A stretch of DNA of 64,000 bases from Stutzerimonas kunmingensis. GTDB taxonomy: Bacteria; Pseudomonadota; Gammaproteobacteria; Pseudomonadales; Pseudomonadaceae. Under the pieces are notes generated by a model. It saw only the letters and a program-made list of their open reading frames with translations. It did no database searches and was not told the DNA's origin. The translations under genes were made by a program, and so were the position numbers. The DNA is taken from NCBI RefSeq assembly GCF_002929225.1, contig NZ_PISM01000020.1, forward strand, positions 333,513 to 397,512, read 5' to 3'. Of the stretch, positions 35,604 to 45,225 are shown piece by piece; position 1 is the first letter of the stretch; every line of letters begins with the position of its first letter.

Positions 35604-36145
35604 GGATATATCCCTGTGTGTTGGTTGTGTGGGGATTATCCGGTTTCCCTGCAGCTAATGGTTCTCGCAAAATGCAAAAAAAAATGAAAAACTCTTGAAA
35701 TGGCGCGCTGTTAGCGCCGGTTTTTTATGACGGGAGTGTGAATTGGTATCGGCGGGGCTATTTTTCGCTTGGTTTTTTAAACTTGCGGAAAGAGGTATTG
35801 ATACTTTTATGCGTGTTGAAAAAAGAAGAAGCCCGCGTCGTACCTCACGATGCGGGCTTTTTTAATAAGCGGGATGCGAACCCCCGAGATGGAGGCAGTG
35901 CCGAAGCACAAATCTCGTGGTTCGCTGCCGGTGTTTACGGGCCACCGCCGGCTGGGCCGCCCCGGTATCACTCCCAGAGCAGAGCTGCAAAACTTACAAA
36001 GGATATTCACACAGTCGCCACGACTAGCAAGACCGAATACTGGCTCGGCCGCAGACGAGCGGTTAAGGTTCGTCACCCGATCAAGCTAACTCGTGGGGGT
36101 TGAGCATTCACGCTCTCCCTTGGGGCGCTACAAGGAACTACGCAC
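35604..36145. other. Non-coding stretch ahead of the type I RM operon
   Basis: 542 bp. Longer frames exist here but lack start signals and codon structure. The only clear element is the hairpin at 35832-35864. Just after it, GGATGCGAACCCCC (35874-35887) vaguely resembles an inverted tRNA T-arm, but no further tRNA match follows. The remainder probably holds the hsdM promoter. Confidence 0.5.
35832..35864 (+). terminator. Strong hairpin terminator
   Basis: AGCCCGC and GCGGGCT flank a 15-nt loop and are followed by TTTTTT. No plus-strand gene ends directly before it, so it may insulate the RM operon from upstream transcription. Confidence 0.65.
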
Positions 36146-38065
36146 GTGCATCAACAGACCCTGGCTCCCTTTATCTGGAACATCGCGGACCTGCTGCTAG
36201 GGGCCTTTCGTCCCTCCGAGTACGGCCGCATCATCCTGCCGTTCACCGTGCTTCGTCGTCTGGAGTGTGTGCTGGAGCCCACCCGTGACAAGGTCCGCAG
36301 CCAGTACGAGGCGATGAAGGCCAGCGGCGTGGACATGGACTTGATCCTGCCGACCACTGCTGGCGCCACCTTCTACAACGTCTCGCAGTTTTCCCTGGCC
36401 AGTGTCGGCTCCACCAGTACCCGTGCCAACCTGGAAGACTACATCGCCAAATTCTCTGCCAACGCCCGCCAGGTGTTCGACCACTTTGCCTTCGACCGCT
36501 GGCTGGAGAAGCTGGAGAAGGCCAATCTGCTGTATCTGGTTGCGCAGAAGTTTGCAGCGGTCGACCTGCACCCAGACAAGATCAGCAACCATGAAATGGG
36601 GCTAGTATTCGAGCATTTGATCCGCAAGTTTGCCGAATCATCCAACGACGATGCCGGGCAGTACTTTACCCCGCGCGACGTGGTGCGCCTGGCTACCACC
36701 CTGGTGTTCGCGCCGGATCATCAGGCCCTCAATGGTGATGGTGTGGTGCGTACCGTTTACGACTGCGCGGCTGGTACGGGCGGCTTCCTGTCTTCGGCCA
36801 TCGAGCAGGTTTACGAGTGGAACCCCAATGCCCGCCTGGTGCCCTACGCCCAGGAGCTGAACCCGGAAACCTACGCCATCTCGGTGGCGGACAAGCTGAT
36901 CCAGGGCTACGACACCCGTAACATCAAGCTCGGCAACACCCTGTCCGACGATCACCTGCCCCATGAGCAGTTCGACTACTGCCTGGCCAACCCGCCGTTC
37001 GGTGTGAAGTGGGAGAACGTTCAGAAGCAGGTACAGGGCGAGCACAGTCAGCAAGGCTTCGCTGGCCGCTTCGGTGCTGGCCTGCCGCGCGTGGGCGATG
37101 GTTCGCTGCTGTTCCTTATGCACCTGCTGTCCAAGCGCAAGCCCGTCGAACTGGGTGGCAGCCGCATCGGCATCGTGCTCTCCGGCTCGCCGCTTTTCAA
37201 CGGCGGAGCCGGCTCGGGCGAGTCGGAGATCCGCCGTTGGATTCTGGAAAACGACTGGCTGGAAGCGATCATCGCCCTGCCCAACGACCTGTTCTACAAC
37301 ACCGGCATCGGCACCTATATCTGGGTGCTGTCCAACCACACGGACGCGCTGCGCAAGGGCAAGGTGCAGCTGATCGATGCCAGCGCCCTGCACGCACCGA
37401 TGCGAAAAAGCCTCGGTAGCAAGCGCAAGTACCTGTCGGACGAGCAGATCGCCGAGATCGCCAAGCTGCATGAGGCGTTCGAGGACGGGCCGAACTCGAA
37501 GATCTTTGCCACCACCGACTTTGGCTACCGGCGCATCACCGTCGAACGTCCGCTGCGTCTGCGTTTCTCCGTTACCCCGGATAAGCTCGCCGCCTACCAG
37601 AACACCAAGGGTTCCGATCAGGCCGAGGCTTTTGCCGCTGTGCAGGGCGAGTTCGACAACCTGCCGGCCTTCCTCAAGGCCGCCGGCATCAAGAAGCTTG
37701 GCAAGGGCGCGCTTAAAGCCGCACTGGCCTGCTTTGGCGAGCGCGATGCCAATGCCCAGCCGGTGCTGGACGACAAGGGCAACCAACAGGCCGACGCCGA
37801 CCTGCGCGAGTTCGAGAACGTACCGCTTAAGGAAAGCATCGACGACTACTTCGCCCGCGAAGTGCTGCCCCATGTGCCGGATGCCTGGATCGACAAAGGA
37901 AAGACGGATTCGAAGGACGGCCAGGTCGGCATCGTCGGCTACGAGATCAACTTCAACCGCTACTTCTACGTCTACCAGCCGCCGCGCCCGCTGGCTGAGA
38001 TCGATGCCGATCTCAAGGCGGTGGAAGCCGAGATCGCTGCGCTGCTGGGCGAGGTCACGGCATGA
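36146..38065 (+). CDS. hsdM: Type I restriction-modification methyltransferase subunit
   Basis: 639 aa N6-adenine DNA methylase. An N-terminal helical HsdM_N region ('FIWNIADLLLGAFRPSEYGR') is followed by the SAM site in 'YDCAAGTGGFLSSAIEQ' and the catalytic motif NPPFG at about 282-286. It transfers a methyl group to adenine in the sequence set by HsdS. The GTG start at 36146 begins directly with the family N-terminus. It overlaps hsdS by 4 nt and heads a five-gene operon that ends with hsdR. Confidence 0.93.
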   Translation: MHQQTLAPFIWNIADLLLGAFRPSEYGRIILPFTVLRRLECVLEPTRDKVRSQYEAMKASGVDMDLILPTTAGATFYNVSQFSLASVGSTSTRANLEDYIAKFSANARQVFDHFAFDRWLEKLEKANLLYLVAQKFAAVDLHPDKISNHEMGLVFEHLIRKFAESSNDDAGQYFTPRDVVRLATTLVFAPDHQALNGDGVVRTVYDCAAGTGGFLSSAIEQVYEWNPNARLVPYAQELNPETYAISVADKLIQGYDTRNIKLGNTLSDDHLPHEQFDYCLANPPFGVKWENVQKQVQGEHSQQGFAGRFGAGLPRVGDGSLLFLMHLLSKRKPVELGGSRIGIVLSGSPLFNGGAGSGESEIRRWILENDWLEAIIALPNDLFYNTGIGTYIWVLSNHTDALRKGKVQLIDASALHAPMRKSLGSKRKYLSDEQIAEIAKLHEAFEDGPNSKIFATTDFGYRRITVERPLRLRFSVTPDKLAAYQNTKGSDQAEAFAAVQGEFDNLPAFLKAAGIKKLGKGALKAALACFGERDANAQPVLDDKGNQQADADLREFENVPLKESIDDYFAREVLPHVPDAWIDKGKTDSKDGQVGIVGYEINFNRYFYVYQPPRPLAEIDADLKAVEAEIAALLGEVTA

Positions 38066-39357
38066 GCCATTACAAGCCCTATCTTGTCTATAAAGACTCC
38101 GGGGTGGAGTGGTTGGGGCGGCTGCCGAAGCATTGGAGCATCGTGCCGCTTAAATGGTGCTTTGAGTGCCTGGATGGCAAGCGTGTGCCGCTCAACTCTG
38201 AGCAGCGGGCTGACATCAAAGGCGAGGTTCCATATTGGGGTTCAGGTGGTGTGGTCGATTACATCGAGAAATTTATCTTCGATGAGCCATTGGTGCTGCT
38301 TGGTGAAGATGGTGCGCCATTCTTTGACAGGGATAGGCCGGTTGCTTATGCCATCCAAGGAAAATCTTGGATCAACAACCACATCCACGTCTTGCGTCCA
38401 CTGACGGACTACCCAATTACGTGGTTCGTGCATGCATTGAATTGCGTTGAGTACCGTCACTACATCGATGGCTCAACTCGCGACAAGCTGACTCAAGACG
38501 ACATGAAGAGCATCGTGCTTGTCATTCCAGAGTCATCTGATGAGGCGAGAAAAGCGGTTGCTCACCTCGACCACGAAACCGCCCGCATCGACGCGCTGAT
38601 AGAAAAGAAAACCCGCTTTATCGAGCTGCTACGCGAAAAGCGCCAGGCGCTGATCACCCATGCCGTCACCAAGGGCCTCAATCCCAATGTGAAGATGAAA
38701 GACTCCGGCGTGGAATGGCTGGGGGAGGTGCCGGAGCATTGGGCTGTTAAGCGCCTGAAGTTCATCGCCGCAGTCCAAACCGGCATCGCCAAGGGAAAAG
38801 ATAACGCCGAAAAGGACACCGTTGAGATCCCCTATCTGAGGGTGGCCAACGTGCAGGACGGCTATCTGGATCTGGATGAGGTCGCGACCATAGAAGTTTC
38901 AACTACGGACCTGTCGCGTTATCTGCTGCAGCCCGGAGATGTGCTAATGAACGAAGGGGGAGACTTCGACAAGCTTGGGCGAGGTCATGTGTGGCACGGT
39001 GAGATAGAGCCATGTATCCACCAGAACCATGTGTTTGCCGTTCGCCCGCATGGTGTCAGCTCTGAGTGGTTGAACACATTCACCGGTTCAGCTGCTGCCC
39101 AGTTCTACTTCATGGGGCGCTCTAAACAGAGCACAAACCTAGCCTCTATCTCCTCTAGCAACCTGATGGAGCTCGCCGTTCCGCTTCCCGACAAAGAGGA
39201 GCAGCGCCTCATCCTGAATGGATTGCATCGCCAAGCCGCTCAGGTGGGTGCCTTGCTGGCGCAGACAGAACGCAGCATCGAACTCCTCAAAGAGCGCCGC
39301 TCCGCCCTGATCACCGCCGCCGTCACCGGCCAGATCGATCTGCGGGAGGCGGTATGA
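38062..39357 (+). CDS. hsdS: Type I restriction-modification specificity subunit
   Basis: 431 aa with two target-recognition halves. Each begins with a near-repeat: 'YKDSGVEWLGRLPKHW' at the start and 'MKDSGVEWLGEVPEHW' at the middle. Conserved coiled-coil spacers follow: 'ETARIDALIEKKTRFIELLR' with 'EKRQALITHAVTKGL', and 'TERSIELLKERRSALITAAV'. These internal repeats set the pseudo-symmetric form that reads a bipartite sequence. The recognised sequence cannot be inferred. It overlaps hsdM upstream and the GIY-YIG gene downstream, each by 4 nt. Confidence 0.93.
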   Translation: MSHYKPYLVYKDSGVEWLGRLPKHWSIVPLKWCFECLDGKRVPLNSEQRADIKGEVPYWGSGGVVDYIEKFIFDEPLVLLGEDGAPFFDRDRPVAYAIQGKSWINNHIHVLRPLTDYPITWFVHALNCVEYRHYIDGSTRDKLTQDDMKSIVLVIPESSDEARKAVAHLDHETARIDALIEKKTRFIELLREKRQALITHAVTKGLNPNVKMKDSGVEWLGEVPEHWAVKRLKFIAAVQTGIAKGKDNAEKDTVEIPYLRVANVQDGYLDLDEVATIEVSTTDLSRYLLQPGDVLMNEGGDFDKLGRGHVWHGEIEPCIHQNHVFAVRPHGVSSEWLNTFTGSAAAQFYFMGRSKQSTNLASISSSNLMELAVPLPDKEEQRLILNGLHRQAAQVGALLAQTERSIELLKERRSALITAAVTGQIDLREAV

Positions 39358-40298
39358 GCCAGGGCCGCAGCCTGCGTCTGTTTCTGGTGGACGGCACGCC
39401 CAATGGCCTGCTCACCGCCGAGATCATGAACTGGACGGGGCATGTGCTGACCGGCCCGCGTTCCAAGCTGGCTGAACTGGTGCAGCGCTCCGAGTGCGCA
39501 CGTACCGGCGTGTACTTTCTGGTCGGTCCTGACCCGGACAACAGCCTGCGCTCGAAGGTGTATATCGGCGAATCGGACGATGTGGCCAAGCGCCTGAAGA
39601 GCCACAATCGCCCGGAGGATGCTGGCGGCAAAGATTTCTGGGAGCGCGTGTGCCTGGTCACCAGCAAGGACCAGAACCTGACGAAGGCCCATGTGAAGTA
39701 TCTGGAAAGCCTGCTGATCGGCATCGCTGGCAATCTTGGCCGCTGCGAGCTGGTCAACGGCACCGCGCATGAGTACGTCAGCCTGCCCGAATCCGACCGC
39801 GCCGATATGGCCTTCTTTTTGGAGCAGATCCGCACCGTACTTCCGGTGCTGGGTTTCGACTTTCTGCGCGAGCTGACCAAACCTTCCGCGCCGGCTGCCG
39901 CCAGCACAGTGGCGCCGGTCAGCCGTTCCCCGCGCTTTATCCTGGAGCTCGCGCGCGCTCGTCTAAGCGCCCAGGGCCAGGAAATCGACGGTGAGTTCTT
40001 TGTGCTCAAAGGCTCCAAAGCCCGCGCCGAATGGGTGGGCACCGAGCGCGGCTATCAGGGCCTGTTCAAGCAACTGGTCGACGAAGGCTTGCTAGTCGCT
40101 GATGGCGGCGAGCACCTCACTTTCAGCGACGACTACGCCTTCAGCAGCCCCAGTGCGGCGGCGGCCGTAGTCTGTGGCCGTGCCGCGAATGGGCGTACAT
40201 CCTGGATGGTCGAGGGTAGCGGACAGACCTACGCTGCCTGGCAGGATCAGCAATTGAATACCCCAGCGCTTCCGGAGGACGAAGGAACCCGTGAATGA
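39354..40298 (+). CDS. GIY-YIG nuclease-family protein with DUF4357
   Basis: 314 aa. The GIY-YIG core is 'TGVYFLVGPDPDN', then 'SKVYIGESDDVAKRLKSHNR' with the conserved Arg. A C-terminal DUF4357 ends in 'SPSAAAAVVCGRAANGRTSW'. It is embedded between hsdS and hsdR with 4- and 8-nt overlaps, so it is part of the RM operon. Similar accessory genes occur in other type I operons; whether this one cuts DNA, RNA or nothing is not established. Confidence 0.85.
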   Translation: MSQGRSLRLFLVDGTPNGLLTAEIMNWTGHVLTGPRSKLAELVQRSECARTGVYFLVGPDPDNSLRSKVYIGESDDVAKRLKSHNRPEDAGGKDFWERVCLVTSKDQNLTKAHVKYLESLLIGIAGNLGRCELVNGTAHEYVSLPESDRADMAFFLEQIRTVLPVLGFDFLRELTKPSAPAAASTVAPVSRSPRFILELARARLSAQGQEIDGEFFVLKGSKARAEWVGTERGYQGLFKQLVDEGLLVADGGEHLTFSDDYAFSSPSAAAAVVCGRAANGRTSWMVEGSGQTYAAWQDQQLNTPALPEDEGTRE

Positions 40299-41973
40299 AG
40301 CCAGCCTGCAACAGTATCTGCTTGAGCATTTCCCCAAGGAAAATGCCGCCTGCGAATGGAAGGAGTTCAAGAACCTGCGCCATGCCCTTATGGGGGCGGA
40401 AGGCAAGGATGTAATCAGTTACCTGTCGGCCATCGCCAATATGGAGGGTGGACACCTGGTGATTGGAGTCGAGGACGCCACGCTGCGCATCGTGGGTATT
40501 CAGGACTTCAACAACCAGACGGTCGATAACGTTCGCCAGCGTCTGCTGGAGCGCTGCCGTGCTCTGGATTCGGAAGGCTTCCGTGTCGAGCCCTTTACCA
40601 CGGATGATACCGGCAAGACGGTATGGGTCTTTCATATCCCCAAGCACCGACCGCGTATGCCGGTTTATGCCCATGATAAGGCTTGGCAACGGCTGGATGA
40701 CTCGTTGGTGGAAATGCGTCAGGAGCGCCTGGAGGCCATCCTGCATGAGGTTCTCGATGCCAGTGACTGGTCCGCGCAGATTGTCGAAGGCGCAACGTTG
40801 AACGATCTGGACCCTGCCGCTCTTGCTCTTGCCCGCGAGAAATTCGCCGAGAAACACCGTAGTACGGTCTTCGCCCAAGACATCGCCGGCTGGGATGTGG
40901 CCACCTTTCTCGATAAGGCCAAACTCACTATCCAGGGTGGTGTAACCCGCACTGCGCTTTTGCTTCTCGGCAAGCCAGAGGCCAGCCACTTCCTGCCGGC
41001 ACTGGCGCAAATTACCTGGAAGCTGGTGGGGGAGGAGCAGGCTTACGAGCACTTCGGGCCACCCTTTCTGCTCAGTACAACGCAGGTGCTCCACCGCATC
41101 CGCAACATTGGTTACAAGCTCTTCCCGCAGAATCAGCTGCTGGCCACCGAGGTCAGCAAGTACGACACCAGAGTAATTCTGGAGGCCCTGCACAACTGCA
41201 TCGCACACCAGGACTACCAAATGCGCTCGCGCGTTCTGGTGACCGAGCGGGTAGACCGGCTGGTGTTCGAGAATGCCGGTGGCTTCTTCGAGGGGAAGCC
41301 CGAGGATTACTTCAGTGGGGAAGTGACGCCGAGCCGCTATCGTAACCCCTGGTTGGCGCAGGCCATGGTCAGCTTGAGCATGATCGATACCATGGGCTTT
41401 GGTATTAGCACCATGACCCAGTCCCAGCGCAAGCGCTACTTCCCTCTGCCCGACTACAGCAAGTCGACTCCGGACAAGGTGGTTCTGGAAATCTATGGGC
41501 ATGTTATCGACGAGAACTACACTCGCCTGCTGCTGGAGCGTCAGGATCTGCCGTTGAATACGGTGATGTTGCTGGACCGGGTGCAGAAGAAGCAGGCAAT
41601 CACCGATGACGCAGCCTCCTTGCTGCGTAAGCAGGGACTGATCGAGGGGCGTAAACCCAACTACTACCCGGCCGCGCAGGTGGCAAAAACCACCGGAAAC
41701 AAGGATGACTACATCCGTAACCGCGCATTCGATGATGCCTACTACAAGGATCTGATTATTGGCTTCCTGAAGAAGTACGGATCTGCTTCGCGGGAGGAGC
41801 TATTGAGGCTGATCCTAGACAAACTTTCCGATGCATTAGACGAAAAGCAGAAGCTGAACAAGTTTCGCAACCTGCTGCACGCCATGTCGAAGCGCGACCA
41901 AACCATTGTGAAATCAGGCGGATTGCACAAAGGCCGTTGGGTGCTCAGTTCATCTAAAGACGCCGAGCGTTAG
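40291..41973 (+). CDS. AlbA_2/GHKL-ATPase accessory protein of the RM operon
   Basis: 560 aa. An N-terminal AlbA_2 (schlafen-like) domain: 'ENAACEWKEFKNLRHALM', 'ISYLSAIANMEGGHLVIGVE'. A C-terminal GHKL-type ATPase region follows: 'VILEALHNCIAHQDYQMRSR', 'VFENAGGFFEGKPEDY' and 'IDTMGFGISTMTQSQ'. Such proteins are often listed as 'putative DNA binding' and travel with type I RM systems. The GTG start overlaps the GIY-YIG gene end. The role in the complex is unknown; phage-sensing or regulation are possibilities. Confidence 0.82.
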   Translation: MNEASLQQYLLEHFPKENAACEWKEFKNLRHALMGAEGKDVISYLSAIANMEGGHLVIGVEDATLRIVGIQDFNNQTVDNVRQRLLERCRALDSEGFRVEPFTTDDTGKTVWVFHIPKHRPRMPVYAHDKAWQRLDDSLVEMRQERLEAILHEVLDASDWSAQIVEGATLNDLDPAALALAREKFAEKHRSTVFAQDIAGWDVATFLDKAKLTIQGGVTRTALLLLGKPEASHFLPALAQITWKLVGEEQAYEHFGPPFLLSTTQVLHRIRNIGYKLFPQNQLLATEVSKYDTRVILEALHNCIAHQDYQMRSRVLVTERVDRLVFENAGGFFEGKPEDYFSGEVTPSRYRNPWLAQAMVSLSMIDTMGFGISTMTQSQRKRYFPLPDYSKSTPDKVVLEIYGHVIDENYTRLLLERQDLPLNTVMLLDRVQKKQAITDDAASLLRKQGLIEGRKPNYYPAAQVAKTTGNKDDYIRNRAFDDAYYKDLIIGFLKKYGSASREELLRLILDKLSDALDEKQKLNKFRNLLHAMSKRDQTIVKSGGLHKGRWVLSSSKDAER

Positions 41974-42042
41974 ACAAACCCAAGACAACCTAAGACAAAC
42001 TGCCCTCCGACCTTCAGGGCAGGTAAGACAAGGGACTGCTTC

Positions 42043-45000
42043 ATGAGCCACATCCACCACGAATGCGAACTGGAACGCCACATCGTCGAGCAGCTTGAGG
42101 CTGCCGGCTGGTGGGTGGGCAAATCCGCCGACTATGACCAGGGGCGGGCGCTCTTTCCCGAGGATGTACTGGGCTGGCTGCAGGACAGCCAGCCGGCGGC
42201 CATGGACAAGCTCCGCGCCATGAATGGCGCTGGCACTGAAGCGGTGGTGCTGGATCGCCTGGTCAAGCAGCTGGAGAACAAGGTCGATGGCGGCACAGTG
42301 AACGTGCTGCGCTACGGAATTGCTATCGCCGGTGCCGGCACCCTGGCCATGAGCCAGGGACTGCCCGAGGATGCACGCAACGACACGGTTATCGCTCGCT
42401 ATGCGGCTAATCGCCTGCGCGTGGTGCCGCAGCTGCGTTACTCGTTGGACAAGGCCGACGAGATCGACCTGGCTTTCTTCATTAACGGCGTTCCGGTGGC
42501 CACGGTGGAGCTGAAGACAGACTTCACCCAGTCCGTCGAGGCTGCGATGGAGCAGTACCGGGTGGATCGCCGACCTGAGCGCAGGAGTGGAGGCACAGAG
42601 CCGCTGCTGACCTTTAAGCGCGGTGCGGTGGTGCATTTCGCCATGAGCGACAGCGACATCCGCATGACCACCAAGCTGGCTGGGGATTCGACCTTCTTCC
42701 TGCCGTTCAACCGAGGCAACGATGGCGCCGCCGGCAACCCTCCGGGCGAGAACGGCAGCTACCCGGTGAGCTATTTCTGGGAGCGGGTGCTGCAGAAGGA
42801 CAACTGGCTGCACATCTTCCATCGCTTCGTGCTGCAGGAACGCAAGGAAGCCCAGGATGTGAACGGCAAGACCTATTTCAAGGAAGGCCTGATCTTCCCG
42901 CGGTTCCACCAGTGGGAAGGCGTGACCAAGATGATCGATGCGGTGCGGGTAGAAGGGGCAGGGCAACCGTACCTGATCCAGCACAGCGCCGGCTCTGGCA
43001 AGACGAACACCATCGCCTGGACGGCGCACTCGCTGATCCGTGTCCGCCGTCCGGATGGCGAGCCGTACTTCCACAGCGTGATCGTGGTGACTGATCGCCA
43101 GGTGCTTGACCAGCAGCTGCAGGATGCCATCCAGCAGATCGAACACCAGGCCGGTGTGGTCTGCGCCATCGACCGCCAGCAGTCGAGCCTGCCCAAAAGT
43201 CAGCAGTTGGCCAAGGCCATGCTCGATGGCGTGCCGATTATCGTCTGTACCCTGCAGACTTTCCCCTATGCGCAGAAGGCCATTCTCGGCGAGCAAAGTC
43301 TGCGCAACCGCCGCTTCGCCATCATCATCGACGAGGCGCACAGCTCCACCGGCGGCAGTACGGCCGATGACCTGCGCTATGTGCTGACCGGACAGAGCGA
43401 GGCGGAGTGGGAAACGCTGACCAAGGCGGAACGGTTGTCCGTGTGGCAGAGCTCGCGCTCTCGCCCTGGCAATGCCAGCTACTTCGCTTTCACTGCAACG
43501 CCAAAGCATTCGACGCTGAGCCTGTTCGGTCGCCCGCGCAACCCGGCGCAGCCGGTAAGCACTGACAATCCCCCAGCACCGTTCCATCTCTACACCATGC
43601 AGCAGGCCATCGATGAAGGCTTCATCCTCGATGTGCTGAAGAACTACACCAGCTACGAGGTGGCGTTCAAAATCGGCAGCGACATGGTCGATGACAAGCG
43701 CGTGGACGAGAAGAGCGCCGGTCGCAAGCTGGCCAGGTGGCTATCGCTAAATCCGGTTAACGTCGGCCAGAAGGTCGAGTTGGTCGTCGAACACTTTCGC
43801 AAGAACGTGGCGCACCTCCTCGGTGGCCAGGCCAAGGCTATGGTGGTGACCAGTTCGCGTGCTGCAGCGGTGAAGTACCACCTGGCGCTGGAGGACTATT
43901 GCCAGCGCAAGGGCTACGAGAACATACGGGCCATGGTCGCCTTCTCAGGTGAGGTGCCCAACACGGATGTGGAGGAGTCCAGCCTGCCAACGGATCACAG
44001 CTTCAGCGAGACCAACCTGAATCCCAGGCTGAATGGCCGTGATATGCGCAAGGTCTTCGACACACCGGACTACCGGGTGATGATCGTCGCAAACAAGTAC
44101 CAGACCGGCTTTGACCAGCCGAAGCTGGTGGCCATGTACCTGGACAAGAGGACATCTGGCGTGGAGGCCGTGCAGACACTCTCGCGCCTGAACCGCACCT
44201 TCCCCGGCAAGGACAAGACCTTCGTCATCGACTTCGTCAACAAGTCCGAAGAGATCCTCGCATCGTTCAAAACCTTCTACCGCGATGCCCAGGTGGCGGA
44301 CATCCAGGACCCGAATATCGTCTACGACATCAAGCAGCGCCTGGATGGCATGTTCATCTACGAGCAGGCTGAGGTAGAGGCCTTCGGCAATGCCATCGTT
44401 GATCCGAAGGTGACGCACCAGAAGCTGTTCTCGCTTACACAGTCGGCGACCGACCGCTTCAACGGTAAGCTCAGGACGCTCAACGACGCCATCGACCAGT
44501 GGGAAAAGGCTTGGGAGAAGGCTCACGCCGAGGGCAACGAAAAGGACATGGATTACGCCGATGTGCAGCGCTCGGAGTACTGCAAGGCGCGTGACGAGCT
44601 GATGATATTCAGCGAGAGCCTGACGAAGTTCGTGCGTAGCTATGAGTACATCGCCCAACTGATTGACTTCGCTGACCCGAGTCTGGAGGCCTTCGCCAGC
44701 TATGCCCGCCTGCTGCGTAAGCGGCTCAAAGGCATTACGGCGGAGCAAGTGGATCTGGGCGACCTGAAGCTCAGCCACTACAAGATCAAGAAGGGTAGCA
44801 ACCTCAGTGGTGTTGGCGTGCAGGCAGAAACGCCCGGCCTCTACGGAATGACCGACAACGGCCTGCGTGATGCCCGCGACCGCGAGAAAAAGTATCTCAC
44901 CGAGCTGATCGAGAAGCTCAACAACGCCTTCGGCAAGGACATCACCGACACCGACCAGGTGGCCTTCGCTGTGCACGTTTCCGAGAAGCTGCGCGCCGAC

Positions 45001-45225
45001 AACGTGGTGATGGCGCAGGTGCACAACAACACCATGGAGCAGGCCATGAAGGCCGACCTGCCCTCAAAAGCCATCTCCGCCATCGCCGCCGCCATGAGCA
45101 GCCATACCAGCATGGCGACCAAGTTGCTCAGCGATGAGTCGACGCGGGATGTGTTCCTGACAGTTGTATATGAGCTGCTTAAGAAGGATGCGGGGGCTGG
45201 CTTGTTTGGCTCTGTCCGCGCGTGA
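42043..45225 (+). CDS. hsdR: Type I restriction-modification endonuclease/translocase subunit
   Basis: 1060 aa. An N-terminal PD-(D/E)XK nuclease has 'DLAFFINGVPVATVELKTD' (E156-x-K158). An SF2 motor follows with Walker A HSAGSGKT (K320), 'FAIIIDEAHSS' (DEAH at about 430) and 'YFAFTATPKHSTL'; helicase motif VI region is 'GVEAVQTLSRLNRTFPGKDK'. It moves DNA past the bound complex and cuts unmethylated DNA. It follows the AlbA/ATPase gene by 69 nt and closes the operon. Confidence 0.94.
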   Translation: MSHIHHECELERHIVEQLEAAGWWVGKSADYDQGRALFPEDVLGWLQDSQPAAMDKLRAMNGAGTEAVVLDRLVKQLENKVDGGTVNVLRYGIAIAGAGTLAMSQGLPEDARNDTVIARYAANRLRVVPQLRYSLDKADEIDLAFFINGVPVATVELKTDFTQSVEAAMEQYRVDRRPERRSGGTEPLLTFKRGAVVHFAMSDSDIRMTTKLAGDSTFFLPFNRGNDGAAGNPPGENGSYPVSYFWERVLQKDNWLHIFHRFVLQERKEAQDVNGKTYFKEGLIFPRFHQWEGVTKMIDAVRVEGAGQPYLIQHSAGSGKTNTIAWTAHSLIRVRRPDGEPYFHSVIVVTDRQVLDQQLQDAIQQIEHQAGVVCAIDRQQSSLPKSQQLAKAMLDGVPIIVCTLQTFPYAQKAILGEQSLRNRRFAIIIDEAHSSTGGSTADDLRYVLTGQSEAEWETLTKAERLSVWQSSRSRPGNASYFAFTATPKHSTLSLFGRPRNPAQPVSTDNPPAPFHLYTMQQAIDEGFILDVLKNYTSYEVAFKIGSDMVDDKRVDEKSAGRKLARWLSLNPVNVGQKVELVVEHFRKNVAHLLGGQAKAMVVTSSRAAAVKYHLALEDYCQRKGYENIRAMVAFSGEVPNTDVEESSLPTDHSFSETNLNPRLNGRDMRKVFDTPDYRVMIVANKYQTGFDQPKLVAMYLDKRTSGVEAVQTLSRLNRTFPGKDKTFVIDFVNKSEEILASFKTFYRDAQVADIQDPNIVYDIKQRLDGMFIYEQAEVEAFGNAIVDPKVTHQKLFSLTQSATDRFNGKLRTLNDAIDQWEKAWEKAHAEGNEKDMDYADVQRSEYCKARDELMIFSESLTKFVRSYEYIAQLIDFADPSLEAFASYARLLRKRLKGITAEQVDLGDLKLSHYKIKKGSNLSGVGVQAETPGLYGMTDNGLRDARDREKKYLTELIEKLNNAFGKDITDTDQVAFAVHVSEKLRADNVVMAQVHNNTMEQAMKADLPSKAISAIAAAMSSHTSMATKLLSDESTRDVFLTVVYELLKKDAGAGLFGSVRA

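Noticed and set aside
35873..35945. Possible tRNA or tRNA remnant after the hairpin at 35832
   Set aside because: Only a short T-arm-like stretch (GGATGCGAACCCCC) is present; no matching acceptor or anticodon arm follows.
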